From assembly GCA_030435675.1 (NCBI GenBank), contig CM059623.1, forward strand, positions 4,862,012 to 4,926,011: a stretch of DNA of 64,000 nt. Direction: 5' to 3'. The notes under the pieces were generated by a model. That model was not told the DNA's origin, did not search any database, and saw only the letters and a program-made list of their open reading frames with translations. The position numbers and the translations under genes are program-made. Positions 36,201-48,595 of this stretch are shown here, in pieces; the stretch's first letter is position 1; every line of letters starts with the position of its first letter. The stretch is from Steinernema hermaphroditum. Its lineage: Eukaryota; Nematoda; Chromadorea; Rhabditida; Steinernematidae.

Positions 36201-39200
36201 AGATAGGTCCTTCTACTAGATCTCATAGCGAACGATTTTGTAAAATGCCGTATAACTTCGATCTCCATATCCAAAGATACAGTTCTATCTCGGTTCCTTG
36301 ACGTCCCTCTTGACGACAAACCTCTAGTCTCTGATCTCCCTTCGCCCGTCCAGTTCAGTTCCCCTCTCTCCGCTAATTACCGGTCCGTGATTCCCCCAAA
36401 AACCATGCATGAAGAAACTTTGGCGTGCGATAATCCGCAACTTGATCAATCCACGTGCGCCCAAAGAGTGCGCGCCGGGGTCAATCCGATAATTATGTCC
36501 GGCGCGCCGTCTTTTGTCTTTTCCGGTGCGTCCCGCCATTGTCGCACCATAAATCCATAAATCCGTCTCTTAATTGACTTTTTCGAAAAATTGAATTTTG
36601 GTGCGCCGATCCGGTTCGCCTTAGGCGGCGCGGAAGTAATCGGCGATTCTGGAAGGCGCTGTGGGAGTCGAACGAGTTAATTACGGTGGCGGACAAGTCG
36701 GCGAGTGACCGACACGGACAAACGAGGGAAAACGAAAGTGGTGGCGACGTTTTTTTCGGAAGGAGCAGCAGGACCGAAGGTCGAAGGGGAATTGGAGATC
36801 AAAGGAGGGAGGCCTTGGAGACCGGGTTCATGCCCAAAAAAGTGCAATTATAGAGGGGTACGGTAATTGGAAGGGATTCCAAGGGTACAAAAGTGACATA
36901 AGGTTAATAGGAGGTTTTAAAAAAATTTGGGCCTCGGGTGAGAATCAAATTCGCGTGCCCGAACTGTTATAATTGGAAGCTATCCACTGCACCAATAATT
37001 CTTTTGTTACCATGGTGTAGTGGTCAAAGCTGTCGACTAGCAATCAGAAGGTCACAAGTTCGAGTCCCAGTTCTTTCTTCTTAACGGGCAAATCAAAACA
37101 ATAGCCAATAAAACAATAAACCCCGTAACTACCGTAATTTCCGTGACCCCCGACCGTAAACTCCGTCCGTTCATACGTCATAATCACGTCGGCGTTATTG
37201 GCTCGACTTGTCTTAATTCGCTCGTTTTCAGTCGTCGACGAGTGCGCCCTCGGCACCCACGAGTGCGACACGAACGCCGACTGCGTGGACACTCCGGAAG
37301 GCTACAGCTGCCGCTGCAAGAGCGGTTACTCCGATCGGTCGCCCGATCCCGTCAACGCCCCCGGAAGGAGCTGTCGCAAAGGTAGGCCCTGTTCGCGGCT
37401 TTCGCTTTCGCGTCGCCGATTTCGGAGATCTCAGATTCGATTACACAACGTGGCGGTCTCGTTGAATCGCGGTCGCCAAACGCGATTGACGATTAACCCC
37501 GATTCGGTGTTCGCGCCACACCCTGGCGACCCCTCGGGCGCTGACGGAAGACTCCGTCGGCGCAGGCCTAAAAAACGAAAGTGTAAACAAAGAGCGACAA
37601 AGGGATTAGTTCTTGTAACTGACTCCAAGCGGATTTGCAGATTACACGTGTGACACGGGGATCCGTGCTGGGAAAAGACCATTTCTTTCGGGTCTACACC
37701 CCTTTTGAGGCGCCATGGAAGGTGCACTTCGAACCTCTTCATAGGACATTGACAAAAAAGGGGTCCCTCTGATATAAATTTTTGAAAATCAACCGGTCAC
37801 TACAGGGTGTGCAGAAGAAATGAGATAGTTTCAGAGAAAGTCTGCAAAGTGCTCTTGTGTGGACTGGTGGTGCTCATTACAGACTGTCTCAAAAATCATT
37901 TATTCGCCTTGTGTATTTCCTACCGTACACCCCTAATCCGTCCTCTTCCAGGCGACCAATGCGCCAACATCGACTGCGCCGCTGAAGCGGAGTGCCGAGA
38001 AACGCCTTCGGGTCCCGTGTGCCAGTGCGGCTCCGGCTTCGTGGACATCTCGCGCCAGCATGGCCAGCTCGACGGACGGATCTGTAGGGCCGTGGTGAAC
38101 GAGTGCGCTGAACGGACTCACGACTGTTCCTCCAACGCCGCATGCATCGACACCGCCGACTCGTTCACCTGCCGCTGCAGGGACGGCTTCCGGGACGAGA
38201 GCCCGGATGCCCTGCGCAAGCCTGGCCGCATGTGCGTTCGCGCCGTCGTCCCCGAGGCGCCGGAGTGCAACGTGAACGACCCGATGAGCTGTGACCAGCA
38301 CAAGAACGAGGTGTGCGTCTACAGGAACGGCACCTACAAGTGCGCCTGCGCCTCGGGCTACAGTAGGCTGCCCGACGGCCGCTGCCTGGTGATCAATGAG
38401 TGCCAGGACCCGAAGCTGAACGACTGCGCCGCCAACGCGGACTGTGTGGACCAGGCCGCCGGCTACACGTGCCAGTGCCGCAGCGGCTTCGCCGACGTCT
38501 CGCCTCCGGGTACGGTGGGCCGGATCTGCCGGAAGAGGGTGAACGAGTGCCAGAACCCCGAGAAGTTCGGCGTGAATTGCGACGCGAACGCCGTCTGCGT
38601 GGATACCGACGAGAACTACGCCTGCAGGTGCCGACCCGGCTTCGCCGACATCTCCGCACAGTTCAACCTGCTCCCGGGTAGAAGATGCGTCGAGGCGGTG
38701 AACGAGTGCCTCGACAAGAACCTCAACGACTGTTCGGAGAATGCGATCTGCGAAGACGCTAAGGAGGGCTACACGTGCACATGTCGCAAGGGCTTCGTCG
38801 ACGCCTCACCCAACATCACTCACTACCCGGGCAGGATCTGCAACAAGCCGAAGCAGCCGACGCAGCTGAACCCCGAGTTTGACCAGCAAGAGGATGCCTG
38901 TGATGTCCACGCGCCCAAGTGTGGAGTCCACGAGATCTGCACTGACCGGTGAGCCGAGATCTCCTCGCATTCCTAGAACCCCACTGTTTCCAGGAAGAGC
39001 AAGGGCCAGTTCGTGTGCGACTGTGAGACGAACGCGTTCCGCTACGAGGATGGCTCCTGCAGACGTAAGTGCTGCCCTGTCCGGCCACCGTAACTTTCTC
39101 CAGTGTTCTCGGCCTGCGATTCGTCGGCCGACTGCGACCGAAACGCACAGTGCGTCAACGCCTTCGACACATTTAAGTGTCAGTGCAAGCCCGGCTTCAT

Positions 39201-42200
39201 GGACACCTCGCCGGACCCCGAAAAGAACCCCGGCCGCAAGTGCAAGGAGCTGATCAACGAGTGCGCCACCCACGAGCACTCCTGCTCGCCCTTCGCTTCC
39301 TGCATCGACTCCACCGAGTCCTACGCCTGCGTCTGCATGGACGGCTTCATCGACACCTCCAGCCAGTACGGTCTCCCGCCCGGACGCAAGTGCAGCAACG
39401 GTGAGTTGGAACGTTTCAAAGCGCTTTCTCCACGCAATTACCCTAAGAGCTTAAACGCGGCGGCGACCTCCAGGCGGCAAGGACAGGTTGCGGTGGTGGC
39501 AATTCGCAACTCCCTTTGTTCGGATCGCAAAAAAATCTAATTGCGGTGTTTGGCGACGCCTCAAGGCCGCGCCGAAGAGTGTCGGTTGCGAGTGTTTTGT
39601 GCGATACCCAGAAGGGAAGGGCAAAGGAGGCCGACGAACGCTTAGCGCAAAGTAAACTGAGCAGAGTTTGACATTGAGAAAACGAATGTGATGAATGGGA
39701 CCGGGAGAAGAGGGCTTCTAGAGGAGGGAGAAGGGGGCATTGGACGAGAGCCAAAGAGAACTATACACACTCTAATTTCTGATCGTTCTGCAACGCCAAA
39801 ATCAGCTGATTAACTTGCCGCTTAACTCTCTTCCTCAGTCCATGGACCAAACAAGAAGCAAGTCACATTCCGGGTCATCCATTCAAGATAGTTGATCACA
39901 AAATTCAGCCTTAACAGAGCTGCTTTAAACTCTCCTTTGAGTCTCCCCTCCACTGACTCCCAAATGTGCCTTCAGCCAGCAACGAGTGCCTGGACAAGTC
40001 GCTCAACACGTGCTCGGAGAACGCGGACTGCATCGACACGGCCGACGGCTACATCTGCCAGTGTTACGCAGGCTTCGTGGACCAGTCCTCGAACGCGAAG
40101 CTGCCTCCTGGCCGCGTCTGCGAGGTGGACACCCTCTGCGGCAAGCAGAAGACGGACCTCATGTTCCTCATCGACGGCTCCGGCTCCATCGGTTCCTACG
40201 TCTTCAAGAACGAGGTGCTCCGCTTCGTCAAGGAGTTCGTGCAGCTCTTCGACATCGGCCTCGAGAACACCCGCGTCGGCCTCATACAGTACTCCGACCA
40301 GATCCGCCACGAGTTCGACCTCAACCAGTACACCGACGAGAACTCCCTCCAGCAGGCCATCGTCTCCACCCAGTATTTGACTGGCCTCACCAGGTACCCC
40401 TAGACGACTAGCCTACCGTAACCCGCTTGATTCCAGGACCGGCGCCGCCATCCAGCACATGGTCATGGAGGGCTTCTCGGAGCGTCGAGGCGCCCGACCC
40501 CAGTCGGAGGAGATCAGCCGCGTGGCCATCGTGATCACGGACGGCCGGTCGCAGGATAACGTGACCGGCCCGGCGATCGCCGCCCGCGGCCTCCACGTTA
40601 ACACCTTCGCCATCGGCGTCACCGACCACGTACTCGCCTCGGAGCTCGAGTCGATCGCCGGCTCGCCCCACCGCTGGTTCTACGTGGACCGCTTCAAGGA
40701 CCTGGACACGCGCCTTCGCTCGCTGATCCAGAAGATCGCTTGCCCCAACAAGGCGCCCGAGACGCAGCCCAACGCGCCCTGCAGCGTCGAGAAGCAGACC
40801 GGCTGCGCCAGAGAACTCAACGAGCGCTGTGTGGACGTCGGCGGCGGCGTGACCAAATGCCAGTGCCCCGGCAAGTTCCAGCGCCACCCCGAAAGTCGGG
40901 TCTGCGGAGGCCATCAGTGCAACCCGCAGCTGATCACCTCCTGTCCCCACCCGGAGGTGTGCGGCATGACTCCCTTCGGCAACCATCGATGCGTATGTCC
41001 TGACGGATACGCCCGGGAGCAGCGCACTGGATTCTGCGGTGAGTGCGTCCATTCTAGTCACCGTACCGTACCCTGATTGCAGTGTCCACGACCGAGGTTC
41101 GGGTCACGACGCCGCCGGTGCAGCATTCGCACGACGCCGACTGCCACAACGGTGGCATCCAGTGCGGCCGCAATGAGCAGTGTCTCCACGAGCGCGCCAC
41201 GGACTCCTGGTCCTGCCAGTGCGCCCTCGGCTTCGAACGCAACTACCACAGTCAACAGTGCGTCATCCCCGGCTCCTGCGACCCCTCGCTGCCCAACGCC
41301 TGTGACCTCCGGAAGCGGGAGAAGTGCCTCCAGCACGTCTCCGGCCGCTACCACACGTGTCAGTGCGCCGTCAAGGAGCGGCGCCACCCGGTGACTGAGG
41401 TGTGTCTCCGGAACGAGTGCCACGACGGCAGCCACGACTGCGACCGATCGGCGAAGTGCGTTGACACCGACGACGCCTTCATCTGCGCCTGTCCCGCCGG
41501 CTTCCTCGATCAGAGTCCCGACCCGATCAACCGACCCGGAAGACTCTGTGTCGCCGAGCAGAACGAATGCACCGCCGGCACTCACCGTTGCTCTCCCCAC
41601 GCGATCTGCACGGACACTCCCGAGGGATACGTGTGCAGATGCAAGCCCGGCTTCGTCGACTTTTCGCCTAATCCCCACAGGTGCGTTCTTTTCGATGAGA
41701 AGAGTGAAGTGAGGCCAAAGGGAGCTCTATATGCATGCAGACACTAGACTGTCTGGGTGTCGGAGGCAGACAGCGTCTATGGATCGCTTCTCTAGTCGTT
41801 CTTTTTAAAATCTGGTCACCCACTCTCTTCTTTTGTCCATCCCTCCGACTACCGTAACCCCCTCCGTTCCAGCTTCGGCGGTCTCGTGTGCAAGGAACTC
41901 GTCAACGAGTGCTCCGCCCCGCATCTCAACACGTGCCACCGCGACGCGATCTGCATCGACACGATGGAGTCGTACAAGTGCATCTGCAAGCCCGGCTTCA
42001 CGGACCTCGACGAGCTGCGCAACCCTGGCCGCAACTGCCAGAAGGTGCAGCACAACGAGCGCTGTCTGGCCGGCCACAACGACTGCGACAGGAATGCGCG
42101 CTGCATCCAGCGCGGAGAGAACGACTTCGTCTGCGCCTGTCTTCCCGGCTTCAAGGACAAGAGTCCCGACCCGATCGGGCGGCCCGGAAGGGTGTGCATC

Positions 42201-45200
42201 CCTGTGATCCCCGAGTGCGACAACCCGACCCTTAACGACTGTGACTCGCCCGATCGAGCCATCTGCACGGACACCGACGACGGTTACGTCTGCCGGTGTC
42301 GCCAGGGCTTCCTCGATATCTCGCCCAACATCGCCCAGAAGCCCGGACGTCTCTGCAAGCCTCGTAAGGCTCTGGTCCTGCAGAAGTGGTCTTATCTCGT
42401 TTTTTCAGTGGAGAACGAGTGCGCCAAAGGCACGGACGACTGCGCCCGCGAAGGTGGCATCTGCGAGGACACCCCCGACTCCTTCACGTGTCGCTGCGCC
42501 ATCAACTACCTCGACGTCTCTTTCGACCGTACCAGCCGCCCTGGCCGTAAATGCAAACGCCGTAAGTCACCGCCCAGCCCTCTCCCCATCAACCTCCCCT
42601 TCCAGTGGTGGACGAGTGCGCTACGGGCCAGAACGACTGTTCTCCGGAGGCGATCTGCACGGACACGGAAGACTCCTACGTGTGCGCCTGCCCGCCCAAC
42701 TTCCTCGACGTGTCGCCCGACGTCGCGCGCAAACCCGGACGCCGCTGTCTCCTCAGTGAGTTTCGCGTTCATTAACCTACTTGTGCACATCGTTAGTGCC
42801 GTCGAGGGAAACGGGGTTAATGAGGTAATGAGCGATCGGTTAGGGATGCTGATGGATGTGTTCTGGGCGATAGAAGACCAAAACTGGGGGACTACACGTA
42901 ATCAAAGACACAGTCTGCAGACAGTTAGACTCGTTTACACCGATCATTCGGAGAGCGGTCAGAATCGGAATACCGTTTCGAGGGACATCAGAGTTGACGG
43001 AACGTTTACAGGAGTTAACGAGTGCCAAGAAGGCAAGCACGACTGCTCTCCTAACGCCGACTGCCAGGACACCCCCGAAGCGTTCACGTGCCGCTGCCGC
43101 GACGACTTCGTCGACGACAACCCCCAGCGGCCAGGCCGCGTGTGTCGCCCAGCGTTGGTGGACGAGTGTCGCCTCGGGAAACACGACTGCCATCGCGATG
43201 CCCTCTGCCACGACCTGCCCCAGGGCTTCTCCTGCCAGTGCAAGCCTGAGTTCCTCGATGAGTCCCCAAACCGCGTCACACACCCGGGACGCATGTGCGT
43301 CCCCCGGCCGACGCCTCCTCCGGACGAGTGCCGCCTGGACAGCGCCGCCTCCTGCAAGGTGGAGCTCAGCGAGGTGTGTCGTCTCATGAACGGCGTCCCC
43401 AAGTGTGCCTGTCCCATCAACTACGCACGGGACCCCTCCACCCGGGCCTGCACCGTCATCAACGAATGCCAGTTCCCCCAACTCAACGACTGCCATCCCA
43501 GCGCCGAATGCCTTGACCAGCCCGTCGCCTACACCTGCCGCTGTCGTCAGGGATTCAAGGACCTCTCGCCGGCCAACCGCCCCGGACGCAACTGCCAGCC
43601 CCGTAAGTCCCTACCGTACCCCTCCGGGCACTGCTAAGCGTCCTTTCAGTGGTGAACGAGTGCCAGTTCCCCCACCTCAACGACTGCCACCTCAATGCGC
43701 AGTGCCGCGACCTCGAGGAGGGCTACGAGTGCCGATGCAACGCCGGCTTCATGGACCGTAACCCGGGACGTCCAGGCCGCATCTGCCAGCAGATGATCGA
43801 CGAGTGCTCTCGGCCCGACCTCAACTCCTGCGACAAGAACGCACGCTGCATCGACGAGGAAGAGGGCTACCGCTGCGAGTGCAAGCCCAACTTCCTCGAC
43901 GTCTCGCCCTCTCCGACGCTCCGAGGACGCGCTTGTCGACCCAGTGAGTCCCCCTGAGTCCCACGCACCCCTAACCACACTTACAGTCGTCAACGAATGC
44001 GCCGATCCGAAGCTGAACGACTGCGACAAGACGGCGAAGTGCGTGGACACGATGGACTCCTACCAGTGCCAGTGCCCGTCCAACTCGAAGGACATCTCGC
44101 CGAACCCGGCGTTCCCCGGACGCGTCTGTCTTGTCTACGAGAACGAGTGTCTCACCGGGAAGCACGACTGCGATCCTAACGCCTTGTGCCGTGACAACGA
44201 GCAATCGTTCACCTGCGAGTGCAAGCAGGGTTTCACGGACCGATCGCCCAACAAGATGACCCGCCCCGGCCGCGTCTGCGTCGAGGTACACCCCTAAAGG
44301 CCGTACACCCCCTCAACCCCCTTTGCAGCTGATCGACGAGTGCAAGACGGGAAGACACACGTGCAGCGCGCAGGCCGAATGCCGCGACCTCGAGGAGGGC
44401 TACACGTGCGAGTGCAAGGACGGCTTCGTTGACCGCTCGCCGAACCTGCAGACGCAGCCTGGCCGCGTGTGTGGCACCCCCGAGGTGTGCCCCTCCAACC
44501 ACGAGTGCAGCAGCGCCGCCGTCTGCGAGCCCCTCGGCGGCAATAAATACAAGTGCACCTGCATCCAGGGCTACGTCGACCAGTCGCCCGAAGGCACCGA
44601 GGGCCGCATCTGCGTCAGAAGTAGGTCCCCCTCTGCCCTTCCCCCTGGAACCGGCCCTTTCAGACAACGCGTGCCGGGACCCGAGACTGAACACATGCTC
44701 CCGCAACGCTGTGTGCTATGACGAGCCGAAGGGATACCGGTGCGAGTGCGCCCGCGGCTACGTGGACCGCTCGCCTGAGGGCTCGCCGAAGGGCCGCGTC
44801 TGTGAGCCTCCCACCCCGCCGACCCCTCCGCCCAAACACCCGTGCCAGGACCCGAACCTGAATGACTGCCACCCGGCGGGCACGTGTCGCGCCACGGGCG
44901 CCAAGAGCTACACCTGCGAGTGTCTCAAGGGCTATGCCGACCGCTCGCCCGATCTGCGGAACAAGCCGGGCCGCGTATGTGTGCTCACGGAGCCGGTGTG
45001 TCTCGACGCGACGCAGAACGACTGCCACCCGGCGGCGATCTGCTCGGACGACTCGTCGGCCGCCTCTGGCGACAAGTTCACGTGCCGCTGCCGCGACGGC
45101 TACATCGACCAAAGCCCCGACCGGCAGCGCCGACCCGGCCGGATCTGCGTGGAGCAGGTGAACGAATGCCTCGACCGTAGTCTCAACGACTGCGACCCAC

Positions 45201-48200
45201 TGGCGGTGTGTCAGGACCTTCCCGAGGGATACACGTGCAAATGTCCCGTCAACTCCGTCGATCAGTCGCCCGACCCCAAGAGGCCGGGCCGCCGCTGCTT
45301 CCAGAAGGTGGATGAGTGCCGGAACCCCGCGATGAACAACTGCTCGCGCTTCGCCGACTGCCTGGACCGCACGGAGGGCTACGAGTGCCGCTGCCGCCAG
45401 GGCTACCACGACGACAACCCAGCGCATCCGGGCACCGTCTGCACCTACATCATCAACGAGTGCGAGTCGGCCAACCTGAACGACTGTGACCGCCACGCGC
45501 AGTGCATCGACCTCCCCGGCGGCTTCAACTGCCGCTGCCAGGCGCCCTACCGTGACGAGGGCCCCGCCGGGCAGCCCGGCCGTGTGTGTCGCCTCAACGA
45601 GTGCCTCGACCCCAAGATGAACAACTGCGACAGCAACGCCCTCTGCCAGGACCTCGACGACGGCTTCCTGTGCCAGTGCAAGCCCGGCTTCTACGACAAC
45701 TCGCCCAATCCGCTGGAGCCCGGCCGTGTGTGCCTAGCCTTCTCGCAGGAGGACCACGCCACCAAGGCGCCCTTCCACCCGCCGCCCCAGCAGACGCCCC
45801 AACACGAGGGTGTCCCCTGCGGCCGCAACAACTACTGTAGCGTCGCCCGCAACGAAGTGTGCGTCGGCGGCACTCGTTGCGCCTGCCGTCCCGGAGAGGC
45901 GCGCGCCGGACCGAAGGACCGCTGCCAGACCGTCGACCGTATCCCGCTGGCCATCCGCGTCACCAGCCAGGGCAGCCAGCCCCTCTTCTACAGCAGCGAG
46001 TACGGTAACCCCGACAGTGTCGCCTACGTCGAGATCACCGACGAGTTCTCGCGGGACTTCGGCCGCACCGTCGGCGGCACCTCCTACGCGCCACGCTACG
46101 TCGCCACTGACGTCAACTTCATCACGCACCCGAAGACGGTGAACAGCTCGTGGCCCGACGGCCTCCTTTTCAACTTCACCGTTGGAACCACGCCCTCAAG
46201 CAAGCCCATCGACGTTTGCGACCTCTGGGACCAGCTCATGGACTCGCTCCAACGCTCCAACGGCGCCATCGGCGGTGGCAACCTCCACGTCTCGGCCGAC
46301 GTCGACCTGCTCGATCCGTGCCGCCAGCCGACGCCACCCGGAGAGTCCTGCGGCGGGCAGATGTGCCGCGCGGAGCTCGGCGAGATCTGCATCGCCGACT
46401 CCATCTGCGGCTGTCCCCACGGCGAGAAGCGCGCCACCCTGAAGGACGTGTGCCGGCCCGTGGAGTCGTGGACAGTGCCGTTGTGGGTGATCCGCAAGGA
46501 CCACCACAACCTCGTCTACAACCAGAGCTTCGGGAACCCACAGGACGCCGTGAATCGTGAGTACGTGCAGCGCTTCGAGAGCGGCGTCTCGCAGTGCTAC
46601 CCCCACACGTCCCTCCGGAACGCCTTCGTGTCCGCCGAGGTCAACGAGATCCTCGATCCGATGGTGGTCAACGCCAGCTGGGACACCGGCGTCCTCTTCA
46701 ACTGCACCATGCACTTCCGCAAAGGCGCCGTCCGCATCCCCACCGACGCCTATTACATGCTCGTGCGCTACATCGTCGACCGCAACAACTACCAAGTGGG
46801 CCAGAGCGGCCTCTTCCTGAACCCGTACCAGCCGGACCCGTTCAAGGCGTGCTTCAAGAACAACTGTCACCCGAAGGGTGTCTGCATCGACCTCGGACCG
46901 AACGCCTACCGCTGCGAGTGCGCACCCGGCTACCGTGACAAGAACCCGGCGGACCCGGGGCGCAAGTGCCTGCCCGACTTCGGCTACAACGAGTGCGAGA
47001 AGAAGGAGGACAACGAGTGCTCGGAGAACGCGCGCTGCGTCGACCAGGAGCACCTCTACAAGTGCGAGTGCAAGCACGGCTTCTCCGATGCCTCGCCGCC
47101 GGGCGCCATCCCCGGCTCCGTCTGTGTCCTCGACTACTGTAGCGACATCGACTTCTGCCCCACCAACACCACCTGCGTGAACCTGGAGCAGCAGGCACAG
47201 TGCAAGTGCAACCACGGCTTCGTCGACATTCGCAAGAGCGAGAGCCGCCTGGCCCTCGGCCTCGACGCCGACCAGTACTGCCTGAACGTGCGCGACGTCG
47301 ACGAGTGCGCCCTCGGCACCACCAACTGCTCCGGCGTCGCCGAGTGCACGGACAAGGCGATCGGCTACGAGTGCAAGTGCCCCGACGGCTACATCGACGG
47401 CAACCCCTCGGAGCCCGGCCGCGTGTGCGGAGCGCTTCTCTGCGATCTCTGCAACTCCCACGGCGACTGCGTCCACAACGCCCTCACCAACAACGTCACC
47501 TGCGTCTGCTCCGACGGCTGGAGCGGCGAGTTCTGCAACGTCGCCCCCTCCAACGCCTCCATGATCCTCCTCATCATCCTCGCCATTCTCTTCCTCCTCC
47601 TTGCCCTATGGTACGGCACCTACGACACCTGACCCCAACTGATCCTTCGCCTTTCAGCTGCCTCCTCTACTTCTGCACGAAGTGCGCCTGCCTCGGCGGC
47701 TCCCGCACGCTCCACGAACGCTTCCCCTACCGTAACCCGTGGCCGTGGAACACCCTTCACGAGGGCTCCACCTCCAGCGAGAGCGGCATCACCTCTGGCC
47801 ACGAGATCTACCCGGAGATCGGTATCCCGCGCGCCAGGCTCGTCAAGAAGGAGGGCGGCTCCGCCTCCTCCCACCGCTTCGTGGAGCACGGCTCCCAGCT
47901 GGAGCGCTACCTCGACGACGGCATGCGCATCCCTAGAGCGCACCTCGCCGGAGGCCGCCACAACGCCTCCGATTCCTTCGACTCCTACTCGGAGGCCTCC
48001 TCCGAGTACACCATCCGCGAGGAGGTCGAGCGCCGCGTCATCACTGACGTCACCACCAAGGAGACCCGCACTACCGTAACCACCGACGCCGAGGTGCACG
48101 AGAGCGCCGGAGGCGGCGCCTCCGCCGAGTTCCACGTCTACCCGCCCTCCGACATGGCCGGCATGTCCCACTCCTCGGGCACCCAGAATGTAAGCGATCC

Positions 48201-48595
48201 TCCGCCAGACCGCGGCTACCGTATCCTTCAGACCGAGATCGTCCACCGCAGACGCGGAAGCCTGGCGGCGATGCACGAGGAGCAGGAGCGCGGCGAGAGC
48301 GTCGTCGAGTTCTCCAACGCCCACTCCTCGCGACACTGGAGCTCCGGCGACTTTTCCGACTGCCGCGGCACCAGCGAGTACGCTACCGTAAGTCCCGTAT
48401 CGCCCCCGCCCCCTACAGTACCCCTTGCAGGACCGCGACGTCGACTCGATCGCCTCGGAGTCGACGCAAGACGAAGCGGTGTTCGACAAGAAGGTGCTCG
48501 TCAAGAAGTCGCAGGGCGTCGACGCCGACGGCACGGAGCGCTACCGTACCGAAGTGACGACGACGAAGACGAGCAAAGAGACGATCAAGCACTGA
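24281..48595 (+). CDS. mua-3: MUA-3-like transmembrane matrix receptor (LDLa/EGF/vWA/SEA), about 3,740 residues
   Basis: Twenty-seven exons by hand. All early junctions are phase 1: 24281-24488, 26802-27008, 27521-27622, 28044-28682, 28727-28816, 28863-29018, 31025-31177, 31218-31364, 34686-34814, 35904-36059, 37232-37381, 37952-38948, then a dense series to 48595. The order is: signal peptide (RLLRSLLWTAVLATVVLSS), five LDLa repeats, EGF-like repeats of the NECxxxxLNDC type, a vWA domain with MIDAS DGSGSIG, more EGF repeats, two SEA-like modules, EGF repeats, one membrane span (MILLIILAILFLLLALW), and a Ser/Thr-rich cytoplasmic tail ending KETIKH. Architecture and length match C. elegans MUA-3, which links cuticle to intermediate filaments at hypodermal hemidesmosomes under muscle. 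The five LDLa repeats and the length favour MUA-3 over its relative MUP-4. Stop at 48593-48595. Confidence 0.93.
24788..24860 (-). tRNA. tRNA-Ala (anticodon CGC) in mua-3 intron 1
   Basis: The minus strand gives a 73-nt cloverleaf. Acceptor GGGGGTA pairs with TACCTCC with one G-U. The D arm is AGCTCAGTGGTAAGAGC, with one more loop base than the related genes at 27920 and 59796. The anticodon arm CTCGC-TTCGCAT-GTGAG has CGC, and the T arm is CGGGGTTCAAACCCCCG. The host gene is on the opposite strand. Confidence 0.9.
27920..27991 (+). tRNA. tRNA-Ala (anticodon TGC) in mua-3 intron 3
   Basis: A 72-nt cloverleaf beginning GGGGGTGTAGCTCAGTGG, with anticodon loop TTTGCAT and T arm GGGGTTCAAACCCCC, identical in sequence to the gene at 59796. 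It lies on the same strand as mua-3, about 50 bp upstream of exon 4. Confidence 0.96.
29325..29480 (+). repeat. Dispersed repeat family R1, copy 1
   Basis: Contains CTCTCTCGGAAATAAGTTGA, CGGTCG and GTTCCACCGTCTTGCCAAGATG, shared with copies at 31690 and 34025. All three copies lie in mua-3 introns. Confidence 0.75.
29680..30755. mobile_element. Palindromic TTAA-flanked element (piggyBac-type MITE/foldback) in a mua-3 intron
   Basis: Two arms of about 370 bp (29680-30049 and 30386-30755) are near-perfect reverse complements around a 336-bp spacer. The ends read TTAA-AGGGACACGGTCATGGCG and CGCCATGACCGTGTCCCT-TTAA, which is the TTAA target duplication of piggyBac-type transposases, as in the PALTTAA elements of C. 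elegans. A 66-codon frame in each arm differs at a single visible residue and is only arm sequence. No transposase is encoded, so movement would need a helper. Confidence 0.88.
31690..31800 (+). repeat. Dispersed repeat family R1, copy 2
   Basis: GTCTCTCAGAAATAAGTTGA, GCGAGCGGCC, GCAGAAGGACGCCAGGGAGG and GTTCCACCGTTTTGCGAAGATG match copies 1 and 3. It lies in the same large intron as copy 3. Confidence 0.75.
34025..34150 (-). repeat. Dispersed repeat family R1, copy 3 (inverted)
   Basis: The reverse complement reads GTCCACTCGCTCTCTCAGAA, GAAATAAGTGAGCGGTCGTT and GTAGTTCCACCATCTTTCC, aligning along the length of copy 2. Confidence 0.75.
35773..35842 (+). other. Alternative mua-3 first exon encoding a second signal peptide
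   Basis: ATGCGGGCGTTCTGG starts a 23-codon exon (MRAFWPLLLAAAFCLGPPPI...) that is a textbook signal peptide. It ends with a GTAACT donor in phase 1, exactly matching the next acceptor at 35903 (exon 35904-36059). The same acceptor is also in phase with the upstream exon 34686-34814. A GC-rich block precedes it. The simplest reading is an internal promoter giving a shorter MUA-3 isoform that lacks the LDLa repeats but keeps the EGF, vWA and SEA parts. If the exon were included in the long form, the downstream frame would shift out of phase. Confidence 0.75.
36930..36997 (-). pseudogene. tRNA-like remnant, box A intact
   Basis: The minus strand has a perfect box A (TGGTGCAGTGG) and a degraded box B (AATTTGATTCT). 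The anticodon arm does not pair well. It lies head to head with the tRNA-like sequence at 37006. Confidence 0.45.
37006..37076 (+). pseudogene. tRNA-like remnant with both internal promoter boxes
   Basis: TGGTGTAGTGG (box A) and AGTTCGAGTCC (box B) are 33 bases apart, as in a tRNA gene. The AAGGTC junction before the T arm also resembles tRNA-Val. The acceptor and anticodon stems do not close, so it is a tRNA pseudogene or the head of a tRNA-derived SINE. Confidence 0.55.
37823..37960 (+). repeat. Dispersed repeat copy spanning a mua-3 3' splice site
   Basis: Homologous to 22256-22427 on the other strand. The shared sequence runs through the polypyrimidine tract and the CTCTTCCAG acceptor and stops about ten bases into the exon beginning at 37952. 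Confidence 0.8.
39977..40770 (+). other. mua-3 von Willebrand factor A domain
   Basis: After an EGF repeat comes LMFLIDGSGSIGSYVFKNEV, the first strand with the MIDAS motif DxSxS (here DGSGS). It is followed by VGLIQYSDQIRHEF, the TGAAIQH helix, AIVITDGRSQD with the distal Asp, and HVNTFAIGVTD. The domain is split by one intron around 40394-40436. It probably mediates matrix binding in the extracellular region (family knowledge). Confidence 0.9.
45820..47631 (+). other. mua-3 SEA-like modules, last EGF repeats and membrane span
   Basis: Two related segments, each introduced by a CxxNxYC- or CGGQMC-type Cys cluster, carry PLAIRVTSQGSQ and VPLWVIRKDHHN followed by about 100 residues with N-glycosylation sites (VNSSW, VNASW). 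They are in the position of the two SEA modules of MUA-3. EGF repeats follow, then a final EGF (CDLCNSHGDC...WSGEFC), then the membrane span. The GSxxx autocleavage motif of mucin-type SEA domains is not evident. Confidence 0.75.

Noticed and set aside
44660..47476. Long minus-strand frames (278 and 426 codons) opposite the EGF exons
   Set aside because: They are antisense shadows of the GC-rich EGF/SEA coding exons; their Ala/Val/Leu-rich composition follows from the codon pattern of the plus strand.
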